11,645 nucleotides of DNA, taken from contig CAMDGJ010000077.1 of assembly GCA_945897545.1 (NCBI GenBank), forward strand, positions 1 to 11,645, in the 5' to 3' direction. The notes beneath the pieces were generated by a model, which was given only the letters and a program-made list of their open reading frames with translations, ran no database searches and was not told the DNA's origin. The number at the start of each line of letters is the position of its first letter. Positions within the stretch are counted from its first letter, which is position 1. The DNA comes from Flavobacterium psychrophilum (GTDB lineage Bacteria; Bacteroidota; Bacteroidia; Flavobacteriales; Flavobacteriaceae). Made by a program: the position numbers and the translations under genes. This document shows positions 1 to 7,343 of this stretch, in pieces.

Positions 1-1
1 A

Positions 2-274
2 GACAAGATAAAGTATGTTTTAGAACTTATTAAACAAGTTGAAAAAGTTCCTGAAAAATTCTTAAAACATTTAACAGGGACAGATGGACTTTATGAAATA
101 AGAATTGAATATCAGTCGAATATTTATAGAATATTCTGCTGCTTTGATAAAGGAAATCTGGTCGTTCTATTCAACGGGTTTCAGAAAAAGACACAAAAAA
201 TGCCAAATAATGAATTGGAAAAAGCGATGAAATTAAAACATGAATATTTTGAAAACAAAAAATTAGGATTATGA
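2..274 (+). CDS. HigB/RelE-family type II toxin, 3' part (5' end outside window)
   Basis: The frame is open from the window edge to a TGA and gives about 90 residues, so only the N-terminus is missing. Towards the middle it reads LYEIRIEYQSNIYRIFCCFD, then LVVLFNGFQKKTQKMP, then a helical tail with an ELEKAMKLKHEYF motif. This is the usual C-terminal pattern of the phage Gp49-like/HigB branch of the RelE/ParE superfamily: a small beta-sheet with a basic FxKKTQKxP segment followed by a C-terminal helix. Known members are mRNA interferases that cleave mRNA, mostly on the ribosome, and are neutralised by a partner antitoxin. The stop codon overlaps the ATG of the downstream Xre-type gene (ATGA), which is the expected toxin-first, translationally coupled higBA order. 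Family assignment is firm. Activity is inferred, and the start and promoter are not visible. Confidence 0.85.
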   Translation, partial: DKIKYVLELIKQVEKVPEKFLKHLTGTDGLYEIRIEYQSNIYRIFCCFDKGNLVVLFNGFQKKTQKMPNNELEKAMKLKHEYFENKKLGL

Positions 275-570
275 AGAATTATAACAATATAAGTAGTTTT
301 GATCAACTAATCGAGGTGGAACACGGAAAAATTGGAACGGAGAGCAGAAATAAATATGAAGAGAACTCACAAATGTTTATCATAAGTGAAATGCTAAAAT
401 ATGCCAGAAAAGAAGCCAAAATTACGCAAGAACAATTGGCGGAAAAAACGGGAACTAAAAAAAGTTACATTTCAAGAATTGAAAACGGAAAAGGAAATAT
501 TCAACTTTCGACTTTAATCCGACTTTTTGAGTTGGGATTAAACAAAAAAATTGGATTTACATTTTTGTAA
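271..570 (+). CDS. HigA-like Xre-family antitoxin
   Basis: A 99-residue protein with a classic Cro/C1-type helix-turn-helix near its C-terminus. The scaffold starts near residue 40, and residues 52-74 (TQEQLAEKTG..KSYISRIENGK) hold helices 2 and 3 with the conserved Q, A, S-x-I-S-R-I-E-N-G pattern. The region before it (residues 1-39) is polar and probably makes the toxin-binding part and linker. It starts inside the stop codon of the upstream toxin frame (4-base overlap), so the two genes form one translationally coupled toxin-antitoxin operon. Known HigA proteins neutralise the toxin by binding it and repress their own operon through the HTH; both roles are inferred here from family and context. 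The next obvious transcription stop is the hairpin at 677-720. A stand-alone Xre regulator is possible but unlikely given the coupling. Confidence 0.88.
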   Translation: MKNYNNISSFDQLIEVEHGKIGTESRNKYEENSQMFIISEMLKYARKEAKITQEQLAEKTGTKKSYISRIENGKGNIQLSTLIRLFELGLNKKIGFTFL

Positions 571-621
571 ATAGTAGTATGCTATAACTCTTATATACAA
601 TAAATCTCTCCTAAGCGATAG

Positions 622-646
622 CACGGAATGAGAATTATATTCCGTG
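622..646. repeat. 8-bp perfect inverted repeat after the toxin-antitoxin pair
   Basis: CACGGAAT (622-629) and ATTCCGTG (639-646) form a perfect stem around a 9-base loop. No U-tract follows on either side, so it is not a textbook terminator. It could be an mRNA 3'-end stabilising hairpin or a protein-binding dyad. Function unknown. Confidence 0.5.
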
Positions 647-676
647 ACCCTAAAGTTGATTAATTTGCATAAGTAA

Positions 677-718
677 AAAGCTCCTAACCTTTTAAAGGCT
701 AGGAGCTTTGGTGTTTTT
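677..718 (+). terminator. Strong intrinsic terminator, possibly bidirectional
   Basis: AAAGCTCCTA (677-686) pairs perfectly with TAGGAGCTTT (700-709) around an AT-rich loop that can pair partly itself (CCTT/AAGG). The descending arm is followed by TTGGTGTTTTTT on the plus strand. It most likely ends the toxin-antitoxin transcript, about 100 bases after the antitoxin stop. On the minus strand the stem is followed by TTTTTACTT, so it may also block transcripts coming from the transposase side. Confidence 0.8.
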
Positions 719-735
719 TATAAAATTAGGTGTAA

Positions 736-800
736 TGGACAAAAATTAGGCTATTTTTTTGTTCTTTCATTCGAGTGGACATTTTTTAGGCTCTATTTTT
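736..800. repeat. Two imperfect direct repeats resembling an insertion-sequence end
   Basis: TGGACAAAAATTAGGCTATTT starts at 736 and TGGACATTTTTTAGGCTCTATT starts at 776, 40 bases apart in the same orientation, sharing TGGACA..TT.TTAGGCT. The first copy is preceded by TGTAA at 731. Spaced repeats starting near a TG end recall the multiple transposase-binding sites at the ends of IS21-family elements. No transposase of that family is visible, so this would be a solo end or remnant. The assignment is tentative. Confidence 0.35.
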
Positions 801-865
801 AATTTGTTTTTGTGATTGATTAACATATTTAAGATATTTGTTTTGTCAAATAAAAACGGAACCAA

Positions 866-880
866 GCTCTGCTGGAGAGC
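866..880. repeat. Small hairpin GCTCT-GCTGG-AGAGC
   Basis: A 5-bp perfect stem with a 5-base loop inside the gene-free stretch 571-965. It lies upstream of the 921-951 hairpin, and the intervening bases show no gene. It may belong to the end of the element that carries the transposase fragment, or be incidental. Confidence 0.3.
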
Positions 881-915
881 AACTTGATAGGGATATATTT
901 GATGCTCGACAAAAA

Positions 916-951
916 TGTCAATCAAAGGAAACTAAATTGGTTTCCTTTGAT
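916..951 (-). terminator. 12-bp perfect stem, probable terminator of the transposase gene
   Basis: ATCAAAGGAAAC (921-932) pairs perfectly with GTTTCCTTTGAT (940-951) around a 7-base loop. On the minus strand it begins 14 bases past the transposase stop codon and is followed by TGACATTTTTG. On the plus strand it is followed by ATTTTTAG, so it could work both ways and shield the element from outside transcription. Its place just behind the transposase frame suggests it came with the insertion element. Confidence 0.6.
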
Positions 952-965
952 ATTTTTAGAGAGCT

Positions 966-1457
966 TTATGCCTTTAAAAACTCATTAATAAACTTCTTCT
1001 TTCTCTCTAGCGAAAGTCCATTATGATTTCTCAATTTATTTTTTAGGTCTGAAAAATGTCCATCAATTGTATTGGTTGTATTTGGAATTTCTAGCTCATA
1101 ATTATCATACCAAGTAAAGATCCATGGCAAGTTGTTTTTCAAACTATTGTAAGCACTTCTTAATTTTTTATGCGTGTATGCGCTTTTATTAGTAACAGGG
1201 TTTATAGTCCGTTCTTTTAAAAAACCTTCCCACTTTTTATACCATAATCCTAATGCTCCAATAAACGATTCTTTGTCTGTAATAGTCATTAAATCAACAA
1301 CATTCATTAATTCCTGTGATGCTTTTAATTTTGGATTTTTGGTCAAATATCGCCTTATAATTGCAGATTGGTGGAACTGACACATTTGAACAGGTATATT
1401 TTCAAATGATTGGATTAGTCCCTTTCTTCCATCACAAACAATCGCAGAAATTATAAA
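966..1457 (-). pseudogene. MULE/IS256-like (IS1249-type) transposase, 5'-truncated
   Basis: The open part covers about 163 codons. An ATG at 1385 gives 139 residues, but family-like sequence continues in frame above it (IVCDGRKGLIQSFENIPVQ, then MCQFHQ), so that ATG is internal and not a true start. Recognisable pieces in order are the CDGRKGL segment, which normally carries an active-site Asp; the QMCQFHQ motif; RYLT.NPKLKASQEL; YTHKKLRSAYNSL..NLPW; IPNTTNTIDGHFSDLK; and a C-terminal HNGLSLERKKKFI. The family protein would be longer at the N-terminus, with a zinc-binding region and the first catalytic Asp. Here the frame meets TAA and TAG at 1458-1463, right where the hairpin-rich repeat begins. 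The C-terminus is intact, with a hairpin directly behind it. This is a dead insertion-sequence remnant; no full element ends were found. Confidence 0.85.
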
Positions 1458-1524
1458 TTACTAGCTTGTTTTTTGCTCCATAACAAAAAGTGTTTGTATA
1501 TCTGAGCGTGCGGTCAACTTCTAA

Positions 1525-1590
1525 TGCTGGCGCGAGCTTCTAGCTCGTGCCCGTAAGAGTGTTGTCACGAGCGTGACGCTCGCGCTAGCA
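1525..1590. repeat. GC-rich nested palindrome, REP/MITE-like
   Basis: TGCTGGCGCGAGC (1525-1537) pairs with GCTCGCGCTAGCA (1578-1590), 12 of 13 positions complementary and one G-T. Each arm can also fold alone. GGCGCGAGC (1529-1537) pairs with GCTCGTGCC (1543-1551) around TTCTA, with one wobble. CGAGCG (1568-1573) pairs with CGCTCG (1577-1582) around TGA, and GTCAC/GTGAC (1564-1568/1573-1577) is an alternative. One long cruciform versus two side-by-side hairpins is the layout of paired REP units mobilised by REP-associated (Y1) transposases. That link is inferred; no such transposase is present here. Confidence 0.6.
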
Positions 1591-1599
1591 GGGGTAATA

Positions 1600-1639
1600 G
1601 TGGTTTAGTATTCAACCACCCGAACCAGACTTTCACTGG
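1600..1639. repeat. Two further small hairpins next to the GC-rich palindrome
   Basis: GTGGTT (1600-1605) pairs with AACCAC (1614-1619) around an 8-base loop, and CCAG (1625-1628) pairs with CTGG (1636-1639). With the palindrome at 1525-1590 they make an almost continuous run of stems, suggesting one structured element and not chance dyads. Function unknown. Confidence 0.4.
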
Positions 1640-1671
1640 AATTATGTTGTAAAACAAATTAGGTACCGCAT

Positions 1672-1698
1672 AAAAAAACCGCCTCAGTTATGAGACGG
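1672..1698 (-). terminator. Intrinsic terminator of the leu-ilv operon
   Basis: Read on the minus strand, CCGTCTCA, loop TAAC, TGAGGCGG form an 8-bp stem (one G-T pair, 1679-1698 on the plus strand) followed at once by seven T residues (1672-1678). It lies about 63 bases past the ilvC stop with no gene between, so it marks the 3' end of the operon. Confidence 0.88.
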
Positions 1699-1761
1699 AT
1701 TCTTAAACAATGGAAAATCAAAAATTCCAGCACTCCTAAATAGTGAGTGAGAATATTGTAA

Positions 1762-3231
1762 TTATCCAATTTTTTTCATTGCAGTCATTGATTCTCTCAA
1801 CCAAGCTCCTATTTCTTCGATAGGATGTTGACGAATTTCTTTGTTTACTGCGATAAGAACCGCATTGTCTACTCCATTTGAAGTCGAAAATGGTTTTCCA
1901 ATTATTTTAGTTTCTACCGTTTTCATAAAATTTGTCAATAAAGGCTTGCAAGCATGATCGAATAGATAACATCCGTATTCAGCAGTATCAGAAATTACGC
2001 GGTTCATTTCGAATAATTTTTTTCTTGCAATGGTGTTGGCAATCAAGGGCAATTCGTGTAATGATTCGTAGTAAGCAGATTCTTCAATGATTCCTGATTC
2101 AGTCATGGTTTCGAAAGCTAATTCCACACCTGCTTTTACCATGGCAATCATCAAAACGCCATTATCAAAATATTCTTGTTCAGAAATATGGGCTGCTGTT
2201 GGAGCCGTTTTCTCGAAGTTCGTTTCTTCAGTTGCAGCTCTCCAAGTCAATAAATTGGCATCATTGTTAGCCCAGTCAATCATCATGTTTTTTGAGAATT
2301 CTCCAGAAATAATATCATCTTGATGTTTTTGGAACAAGGGACGCATAATATCTTTTAATTCTTCTGCAATTTCGAAAGCTTCAATTTTAGAAGGATTGTT
2401 CAAACGATCCATCATATTGGTGATTCCACCGTGTTTCAAGGCTTCGGTAATAGTTTCCCAACCGTACTGAATTAATTTTGAAGCATAAGCAGGTTCGATT
2501 CCTTTTTCGACCATTTTGTCAAAACACAAGATGGAACCGGTTTGCAACATTCCGCAAAGTATAGTTTGCTCTCCCATTAAATCTGATTTTACTTCGGCAA
2601 CAAACGACGAACGTAAAACGCCCGCTCTATTTCCCCCAGTTGCTACCGCATACGCTTTGGCTTGGGCTAACCCAACTCCATTTGGATCATTTTCAGGGTG
2701 AACCGCAATCAAAGTGGGTACACCAAAACCTCTTTTGTATTCTTCACGAACTTCAGATCCTGGACATTTTGGAGCACACATAATAACCGTAATGTCTTTA
2801 CGGATTTGCATACCTTCTTCCACAATGTTAAAGCCGTGAGAATAGGCTAATGTAGATCCTTCTTTCATTAAAGGCATGATAGCCGTAACTACTGCAGTAT
2901 GTTGTTTGTCTGGTGTAAGGTTGCAAACCAAATCCGCTGTAGGAATTAATTCCTCATAAGTTCCCACTTTGAAACCATTGTCGGCAGCATTCATGTAAGA
3001 AGCTCTTTTTTGGGCAATCGCCTCGGCACGCAAAGTATAAGAAATATCTAGGCCTGAATCTCTCATGTTCAAACCTTGGTTTAACCCTTGAGCACCGCAA
3101 CCTACGATAACTACTTTTTTTCCTTTAAGGGCGCCTATTCCATCTGCAAATTCGGATTGATCCATGAATTCGCAAACGCCTAATTGTTCTAATTGTAATC
3201 TAAGTGGTAATGAATTGAAATAATTTGCCAT
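1762..3231 (-). CDS. ilvC: Ketol-acid reductoisomerase, class II (long form)
   Basis: Converts 2-acetolactate (or 2-aceto-2-hydroxybutyrate) to the 2,3-dihydroxy acid by a Mg-dependent alkyl shift and NADPH reduction in the cytoplasm. At 489 residues it matches the class II enzyme of E. coli (about 491) and can be lined up with it almost without gaps. The Rossmann motif [11 protein letters not shown] lies at residues 43-53. The cofactor loop keeps Arg68, Lys75, Arg76 and Ser78, the positions linked to NADPH preference in the E. coli enzyme. The metal-binding stretch VKSDLMGEQ supplies Asp and Glu near 217 and 221. The duplicated C-terminal knotted domain shows EQEYFDKG-like and [21 protein letters not shown] segments. 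It is the last gene of the operon, 98 bases after ilvN, with the terminator downstream. The ATG at 3231 gives the canonical MANYFN start. Confidence 0.97.
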   Translation of the reverse strand: MANYFNSLPLRLQLEQLGVCEFMDQSEFADGIGALKGKKVVIVGCGAQGLNQGLNMRDSGLDISYTLRAEAIAQKRASYMNAADNGFKVGTYEELIPTADLVCNLTPDKQHTAVVTAIMPLMKEGSTLAYSHGFNIVEEGMQIRKDITVIMCAPKCPGSEVREEYKRGFGVPTLIAVHPENDPNGVGLAQAKAYAVATGGNRAGVLRSSFVAEVKSDLMGEQTILCGMLQTGSILCFDKMVEKGIEPAYASKLIQYGWETITEALKHGGITNMMDRLNNPSKIEAFEIAEELKDIMRPLFQKHQDDIISGEFSKNMMIDWANNDANLLTWRAATEETNFEKTAPTAAHISEQEYFDNGVLMIAMVKAGVELAFETMTESGIIEESAYYESLHELPLIANTIARKKLFEMNRVISDTAEYGCYLFDHACKPLLTNFMKTVETKIIGKPFSTSNGVDNAVLIAVNKEIRQHPIEEIGAWLRESMTAMKKIG

Positions 3232-3329
3232 TTTTTTGTATTTAATAATTGTAAAAATTTATAATTTAATGATTTAAAGAGTTGTACTTCTGTAAGTTCA
3301 TTGCGATAACCGCAACTGAACACTGAATA

Positions 3330-3851
3330 CTATTTAAGTTCTTCTAATAAAGAGGTGACTTCCATTTTTTCTTTGGAAACTGATATTCTTCCAGAACGAA
3401 CAAACTGCATAATTCCGAAAGGTTTCAATTTATTATATAAATCGTTGATTTCGGTGCGTTTTCCAGATTTTGAAATCACAAAAAAGTCGCGGGAAACCGT
3501 AACGATTTCAGAGTGACTTTCCTTAATAATGTTCTGGATTTGTCTTTCATCGAATAACAAGCTCGATTCTATTTTAAATAAAGCACTTTCGAGAAAGATG
3601 GTTTCTTCATCAACATGATAAAAAGCCTTGATAACTTCGATTTGCTTCTCGATTTGACCTACTATGTTTTGAACCCATTTTTCGGTTGTATTTACCACAA
3701 TAATGAAACGAGAAACATTCTCGATTTCCGATTCGGATACATTTAGACTCAAAATATTGATGTGGCGCTTTAAGAATATTCCTGAAATTCTATTCAAAAG
3801 GCCAACGTTGTTTTCTGAATACACAGAAATGGTGAATGTTTTATTTTCCAT
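3330..3851 (-). CDS. ilvN: Acetolactate synthase small (regulatory) subunit
   Basis: Regulatory partner of the catalytic IlvB subunit; in studied systems it activates the enzyme and confers feedback inhibition by valine. The protein has 173 residues, typical for the family. An N-terminal ACT domain (about residues 5-78) carries the NVGLLNRISGIFLKRHINILSL signature. Gly17 and Asn32 align with E. coli IlvH Gly14 and Asn29, positions where changes cause valine resistance, so feedback control is probably kept. The C-terminal domain follows (about 85-165), including EIVTVSRDFFVISKSGKRTEI and FVRSGRISVSK. The ATG follows the ilvB stop after only 4 bases, which implies translational coupling and balanced subunit synthesis. 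The symbol ilvN is used, although ilvH is also common for this family. No anomalies seen. Confidence 0.93.
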   Translation of the reverse strand: MENKTFTISVYSENNVGLLNRISGIFLKRHINILSLNVSESEIENVSRFIIVVNTTEKWVQNIVGQIEKQIEVIKAFYHVDEETIFLESALFKIESSLLFDERQIQNIIKESHSEIVTVSRDFFVISKSGKRTEINDLYNKLKPFGIMQFVRSGRISVSKEKMEVTSLLEELK

Positions 3852-3855
3852 AATA

Positions 3856-5553
3856 TTAGCTTAATCGAATATCAGCAACAGATGCTCCTGTTGGAATCAT
3901 TGGGAATACGTTATTTTCTTTCTCTACCATAACTTCAAGGAAATAGGAATCTTTTGAAGCGAGCATTTCGGCAACAGCTTCATCCAAGTCTACTCTTTTA
4001 GTAACTTTTCTTGATTTAATATAATAACCCTCTGCAATTGCACAAAAGTTAGGATTGACCATAACTGTTGAGGCATAGCGATTGTCAAAAAATAATTCTT
4101 GCCATTGACGCACCATTCCTAAAAATTCATTGTTAAGCACCACAATTTTTACCGGAACTTTAGATTGAAAAATGGTTCCCAATTCTTGTATGTTCATTTG
4201 AAAACCTCCATCTCCAATGATGGCGACAACTTCACGATTTGGCATTCCCATTTTGGCACCAATAGCTGCTGGTAATGCGAATCCCATTGTTCCCAATCCA
4301 CCGGAAGTAATGTTGCTTTTGGTTGAATTGAATTTGGCATAGCGACAGGCAAACATTTGGTGCTGTCCAACATCAGAAACTATTATTGCGTCTCCGTTAG
4401 AGTGTTTGTTTATCATTTCTATGGTTTCTCCCATAGAAATCCCTCTATTGTTTGTTGGGGCCAACTCTTCATTTATAACGGCTTCCAATTCAATCTTGTA
4501 TTTTTCCTTGAACTCGTTGTGCCAAGATTCGTGCGATTTTTTGTCGATTAATGGAATCAAAGCATTCAATGCTTCTTTTACATTTGCCAATACAGCGACT
4601 GTTGTTTTCACGTTTTTATCTACTTCGGCTGGATCAATTTCAAAGTGAATTACTTTGGCTTGTTTGGCATAAGTGGCTAAATTTCCTGTTACACGGTCAT
4701 CAAAACGCATTCCAAGTGCAATCAATACATCGCATTCGTTTGTTAATACATTTGGACCATAATTACCGTGCATTCCAAGCATTCCAACGTTTAGTGGATG
4801 ATCAGTAGGCATTGCTGAAAGCCCTAAAATAGTCCAAGCAGCAGGTATTCCTGATTTTTCGACTAATGCTTTTAATTCGGCTTCCGCTTCACCAAGAATA
4901 ATTCCTTGACCATAAATGATGTATGGTTTCTTGGCACTATTAATTAAATCCGCAGCTTCTTGTACTTTTTCAAGATTAAGTGTTGGTTTTGGATTGTAAC
5001 TTCTAATTCCAGTGCATTTTTTATAACTGTATTCCAATTCATCAAATTGGGCGTTTTTTGTGATGTCAATCAAAACAGGTCCTGGACGACCAGATTTTGC
5101 AATATAAAAAGCTTTAGCCATAATTTCAGGTATTTCGGAAGCTTCGGTAATTTGATAATTCCATTTGGTTACCGGAGTTGAAATCCCGATAATATCCGTT
5201 TCCTGAAAAGCATCAGAGCCCAATAAATGTTTGCCTACTTGACCAGTGATACAAACCATAGGAGTAGAATCGATTTGAGCATCGGCAATTCCGGTAACAA
5301 GATTGGTTGCGCCAGGACCAGAAGTCGCAATCGCAACACCCACTTTACCTGTGGCTCTAGCATACCCTTGAGCTGCGTGAGTCGCACCTTGTTCGTGTCG
5401 CACTAAAACGTGATGTAACTCTTCTTTAAATTTATATAATTCGTCATAAACAGGCATTATGGCACCACCTGGATAGCCATAAATTAAGTCTACCCCTTCT
5501 TCTAGTAAACATCTAATAACGGCCTCTGCGCCTGATATTTTTTTATTTTCCAT
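3856..5553 (-). CDS. ilvB: Acetolactate synthase large (catalytic) subunit
   Basis: ThDP-dependent condensation of pyruvate with a second pyruvate or with 2-ketobutyrate, the committed step to valine/leucine or isoleucine. The 565 residues show the three expected domains. The N-terminal Pyr domain has GYPGGAIMPVYD and the catalytic Glu54 in RHEQGATHAAQGYARA, followed by TSGPGATNLVTGIADA. The central FAD-type domain includes MLGMHGNYGPN and ALGMRFDDRVTGN. The C-terminal PP domain has the ThDP motif starting GDG at 447-449 and ending NN at 474-475, then FLGMVRQWQELFF with the conserved Trp. This separates it from catabolic AlsS-type enzymes, as does the adjoining small subunit gene ilvN, 4 bases downstream. 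It lies 59 bases after ilvD. Other ThDP carboligases are unlikely given the RQWQELF motif and the context. Confidence 0.96.
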   Translation of the reverse strand: MENKKISGAEAVIRCLLEEGVDLIYGYPGGAIMPVYDELYKFKEELHHVLVRHEQGATHAAQGYARATGKVGVAIATSGPGATNLVTGIADAQIDSTPMVCITGQVGKHLLGSDAFQETDIIGISTPVTKWNYQITEASEIPEIMAKAFYIAKSGRPGPVLIDITKNAQFDELEYSYKKCTGIRSYNPKPTLNLEKVQEAADLINSAKKPYIIYGQGIILGEAEAELKALVEKSGIPAAWTILGLSAMPTDHPLNVGMLGMHGNYGPNVLTNECDVLIALGMRFDDRVTGNLATYAKQAKVIHFEIDPAEVDKNVKTTVAVLANVKEALNALIPLIDKKSHESWHNEFKEKYKIELEAVINEELAPTNNRGISMGETIEMINKHSNGDAIIVSDVGQHQMFACRYAKFNSTKSNITSGGLGTMGFALPAAIGAKMGMPNREVVAIIGDGGFQMNIQELGTIFQSKVPVKIVVLNNEFLGMVRQWQELFFDNRYASTVMVNPNFCAIAEGYYIKSRKVTKRVDLDEAVAEMLASKDSYFLEVMVEKENNVFPMIPTGASVADIRLS

Positions 5554-5612
5554 TTTATATTTTTAAGCGAATGCCATTTTGCTATTGCTATTGGCCTTGA
5601 TTTATTTGAAAT

Positions 5613-7286
5613 TTACTTGTCCGTTACACATCCAGTAGAGGCGCTCGAAACCGATCTTGCATATTTAAGTAATACTCCTTTGGATACTTTTAAATCAGGT
5701 TGCACCCAATTAGCCAATCTTTCAGCATATTCTGTATTGGAAATTTTTAAATTGATGGTGTTCTTTACAGCATCAATAGTAATAATATCGCCATTTTTGA
5801 TTAGTGCTATTCCACCTCCATCATAAGCTTCTGGAGCAATGTGTCCTACCACAAATCCGTGTGAACCTCCTGAAAATCTTCCATCGGTAATCAAAGCCAC
5901 TTTATCTCCTAAACCAGCACCCATAATGGCAGAAGTTGGTTTTAGCATTTCTGGCATACCAGGCCCTCCTTTTGGTCCGCAATATCTTATGACCACAACA
6001 TCGCCTGGTTTAATCATCCCTTTTTCAAGACCGGGAATAACTTCGAATTCGCTTTCGAAAACAACTGCTGTTCCTTCAAAATATTCACCTTCTTTGCCAC
6101 TAATTTTTGCAACGCAACCTTCTGAAGCTAAATTTCCGTATAATACTTGAATGTTTCCAGAAGATTTTAATGCATTTTTAATGTCATAAACAATCTCTTG
6201 ACCTTCATTTAAATCTGGTACAGATTCTAAATTTTCGGCAATTGTTTTACCGGTTACAGTCATACAATCTCCGTAGATATAGCCTTCTTTTAATAAATAT
6301 TTCATTAATGCAGGAATTCCTCCAACTGCGTGCAAATCTTCCATCATGAATTTTCCACTCGGTTTTAAATCGGCCAAAACTGGAGTTTTATCGCTAATAG
6401 CTTGAAAATCGTCTAATGTTATTTCAATGTCTACTGAATGTGCCATCGCAATTAAGTGCATAACCGCATTTGTTGAACCAGCTAAAACGGCTACAATTGT
6501 GATCGCATTTTCAAAAGCCTTACGAGTCATAATATCTTTTGGCTTAATATCTTTTTCTAATAAAATACGAATAGCCTTTCCAGCATCTTCGCATTCTTTT
6601 AGTTTGTCTTGACTTACAGCAGGATTTGATGAACTATAAGGTAAACTCATTCCCAATGCTTCAATTGCAGACGCCATTGTATTTGCAGTGTACATTCCGC
6701 CACAAGCGCCTGGACCTGGACAAGAATTTTTGATAACTCCTTTGTAATCTTCATCAGAAATCGCATTATTGAATTTTTTCCCCAAAGCTTCAAAAGCAGA
6801 TACTATATTAAGATGTTCACCTTTCCAACGTCCGGAATTTATTGTGCCTCCATAAACCATCAATGCGGGGCGATTAACTCTTCCCATGGCAATTAATGCT
6901 CCCGGCATATTTTTGTCGCAACCAGGAATGGCAATCAAGCCATCATACCATTGTGCTCCCATAACCGTTTCTATGGAATCGGCAATTACATCACGCGAAA
7001 CCAATGAAAAACGCATACCTTCCGTACCATTTGATATTCCATCGCTTACGCCAATGGTATTGAAAATCAATCCCACTAAATCAGCATTCCAAACCCCTTT
7101 TTTGACATCTTTAGCCAAATCATTCAAGTGCATATTGCAGGTATTCCCTTCGTATCCCATACTTACAATTCCCACTTGTGCCTTCTTCAAATCATCTTCA
7201 GTTAAACCAATTCCATATAGCATTGCTTGTGCTGCCGGTTGCGTAACGTCTTGGGTTATGGTTTTGCTGTATTTATTTAATTCCAT
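5613..7286 (-). CDS. ilvD: Dihydroxy-acid dehydratase
   Basis: Dehydrates 2,3-dihydroxyisovalerate and 2,3-dihydroxy-3-methylvalerate to the 2-keto acids, the third common step of valine and isoleucine synthesis. The 557 residues match the usual length. Three cysteines typical of the [2Fe-2S] type of IlvD/Edd enzymes are visible: Cys50 in GNTCNMH, Cys123 in [10 protein letters not shown] and Cys195 in [14 protein letters not shown]. Further family marks are [10 protein letters not shown] (76-85), the SNPAV segment after Cys195, [13 protein letters not shown] and [20 protein letters not shown] towards the C-terminus, the last carrying the catalytic Ser region. The related sugar-acid dehydratases and 6-phosphogluconate dehydratase are less likely because of the operon setting and the GNTCNMH form. 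It sits 57 bases after leuB and 59 before ilvB. The ATG follows an A/T-rich leader without a Shine-Dalgarno site. Confidence 0.96.
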   Translation of the reverse strand: MELNKYSKTITQDVTQPAAQAMLYGIGLTEDDLKKAQVGIVSMGYEGNTCNMHLNDLAKDVKKGVWNADLVGLIFNTIGVSDGISNGTEGMRFSLVSRDVIADSIETVMGAQWYDGLIAIPGCDKNMPGALIAMGRVNRPALMVYGGTINSGRWKGEHLNIVSAFEALGKKFNNAISDEDYKGVIKNSCPGPGACGGMYTANTMASAIEALGMSLPYSSSNPAVSQDKLKECEDAGKAIRILLEKDIKPKDIMTRKAFENAITIVAVLAGSTNAVMHLIAMAHSVDIEITLDDFQAISDKTPVLADLKPSGKFMMEDLHAVGGIPALMKYLLKEGYIYGDCMTVTGKTIAENLESVPDLNEGQEIVYDIKNALKSSGNIQVLYGNLASEGCVAKISGKEGEYFEGTAVVFESEFEVIPGLEKGMIKPGDVVVIRYCGPKGGPGMPEMLKPTSAIMGAGLGDKVALITDGRFSGGSHGFVVGHIAPEAYDGGGIALIKNGDIITIDAVKNTINLKISNTEYAERLANWVQPDLKVSKGVLLKYARSVSSASTGCVTDK

Positions 7287-7343
7287 TTTTTTTTGTTAAT
7301 TTTTTTGGGGCATTTTTGACCTAAAACGTTTTATTTTATATAA

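Larger units (their letters stand above)
1458..1671. other. Gene-free stretch rich in hairpins, possible mobile-repeat remnant
   Basis: No credible gene lies between the transposase break and the ilv terminator. GC-rich patches such as GGCGCGAGC and CGAGCGTGACGCTCG stand out against very AT-rich surroundings, and hairpins follow each other from 1525 to 1639. The flank 1463-1520 (around TTTTTTGCTCCATAACAAAAAG and GAGCGTGCGG) has no recognised function. Composition and structure suggest an inserted non-coding repeat, not ordinary operon-flanking DNA. Confidence 0.5.

Noticed and set aside
838..1026. Plus-strand open frame of 62 codons
   Set aside because: It runs through the hairpin at 921-951 and into the antisense of the transposase C-terminus, with no domain-like sequence; treated as chance.
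1174..1380. Plus-strand open frame of 68 codons
   Set aside because: It lies wholly opposite the transposase fragment, whose minus-strand frame has clear family motifs.
1386..1457. Taking the ATG at 1385 as the start of a small intact protein
   Set aside because: Transposase-like sequence continues in frame above it, so the short frame is the tail of a truncated gene.
1525..1590. CRISPR repeat or integron attC site
   Set aside because: There is only one palindromic unit, with no regularly spaced copies, no spacers and no integrase or cas gene nearby.
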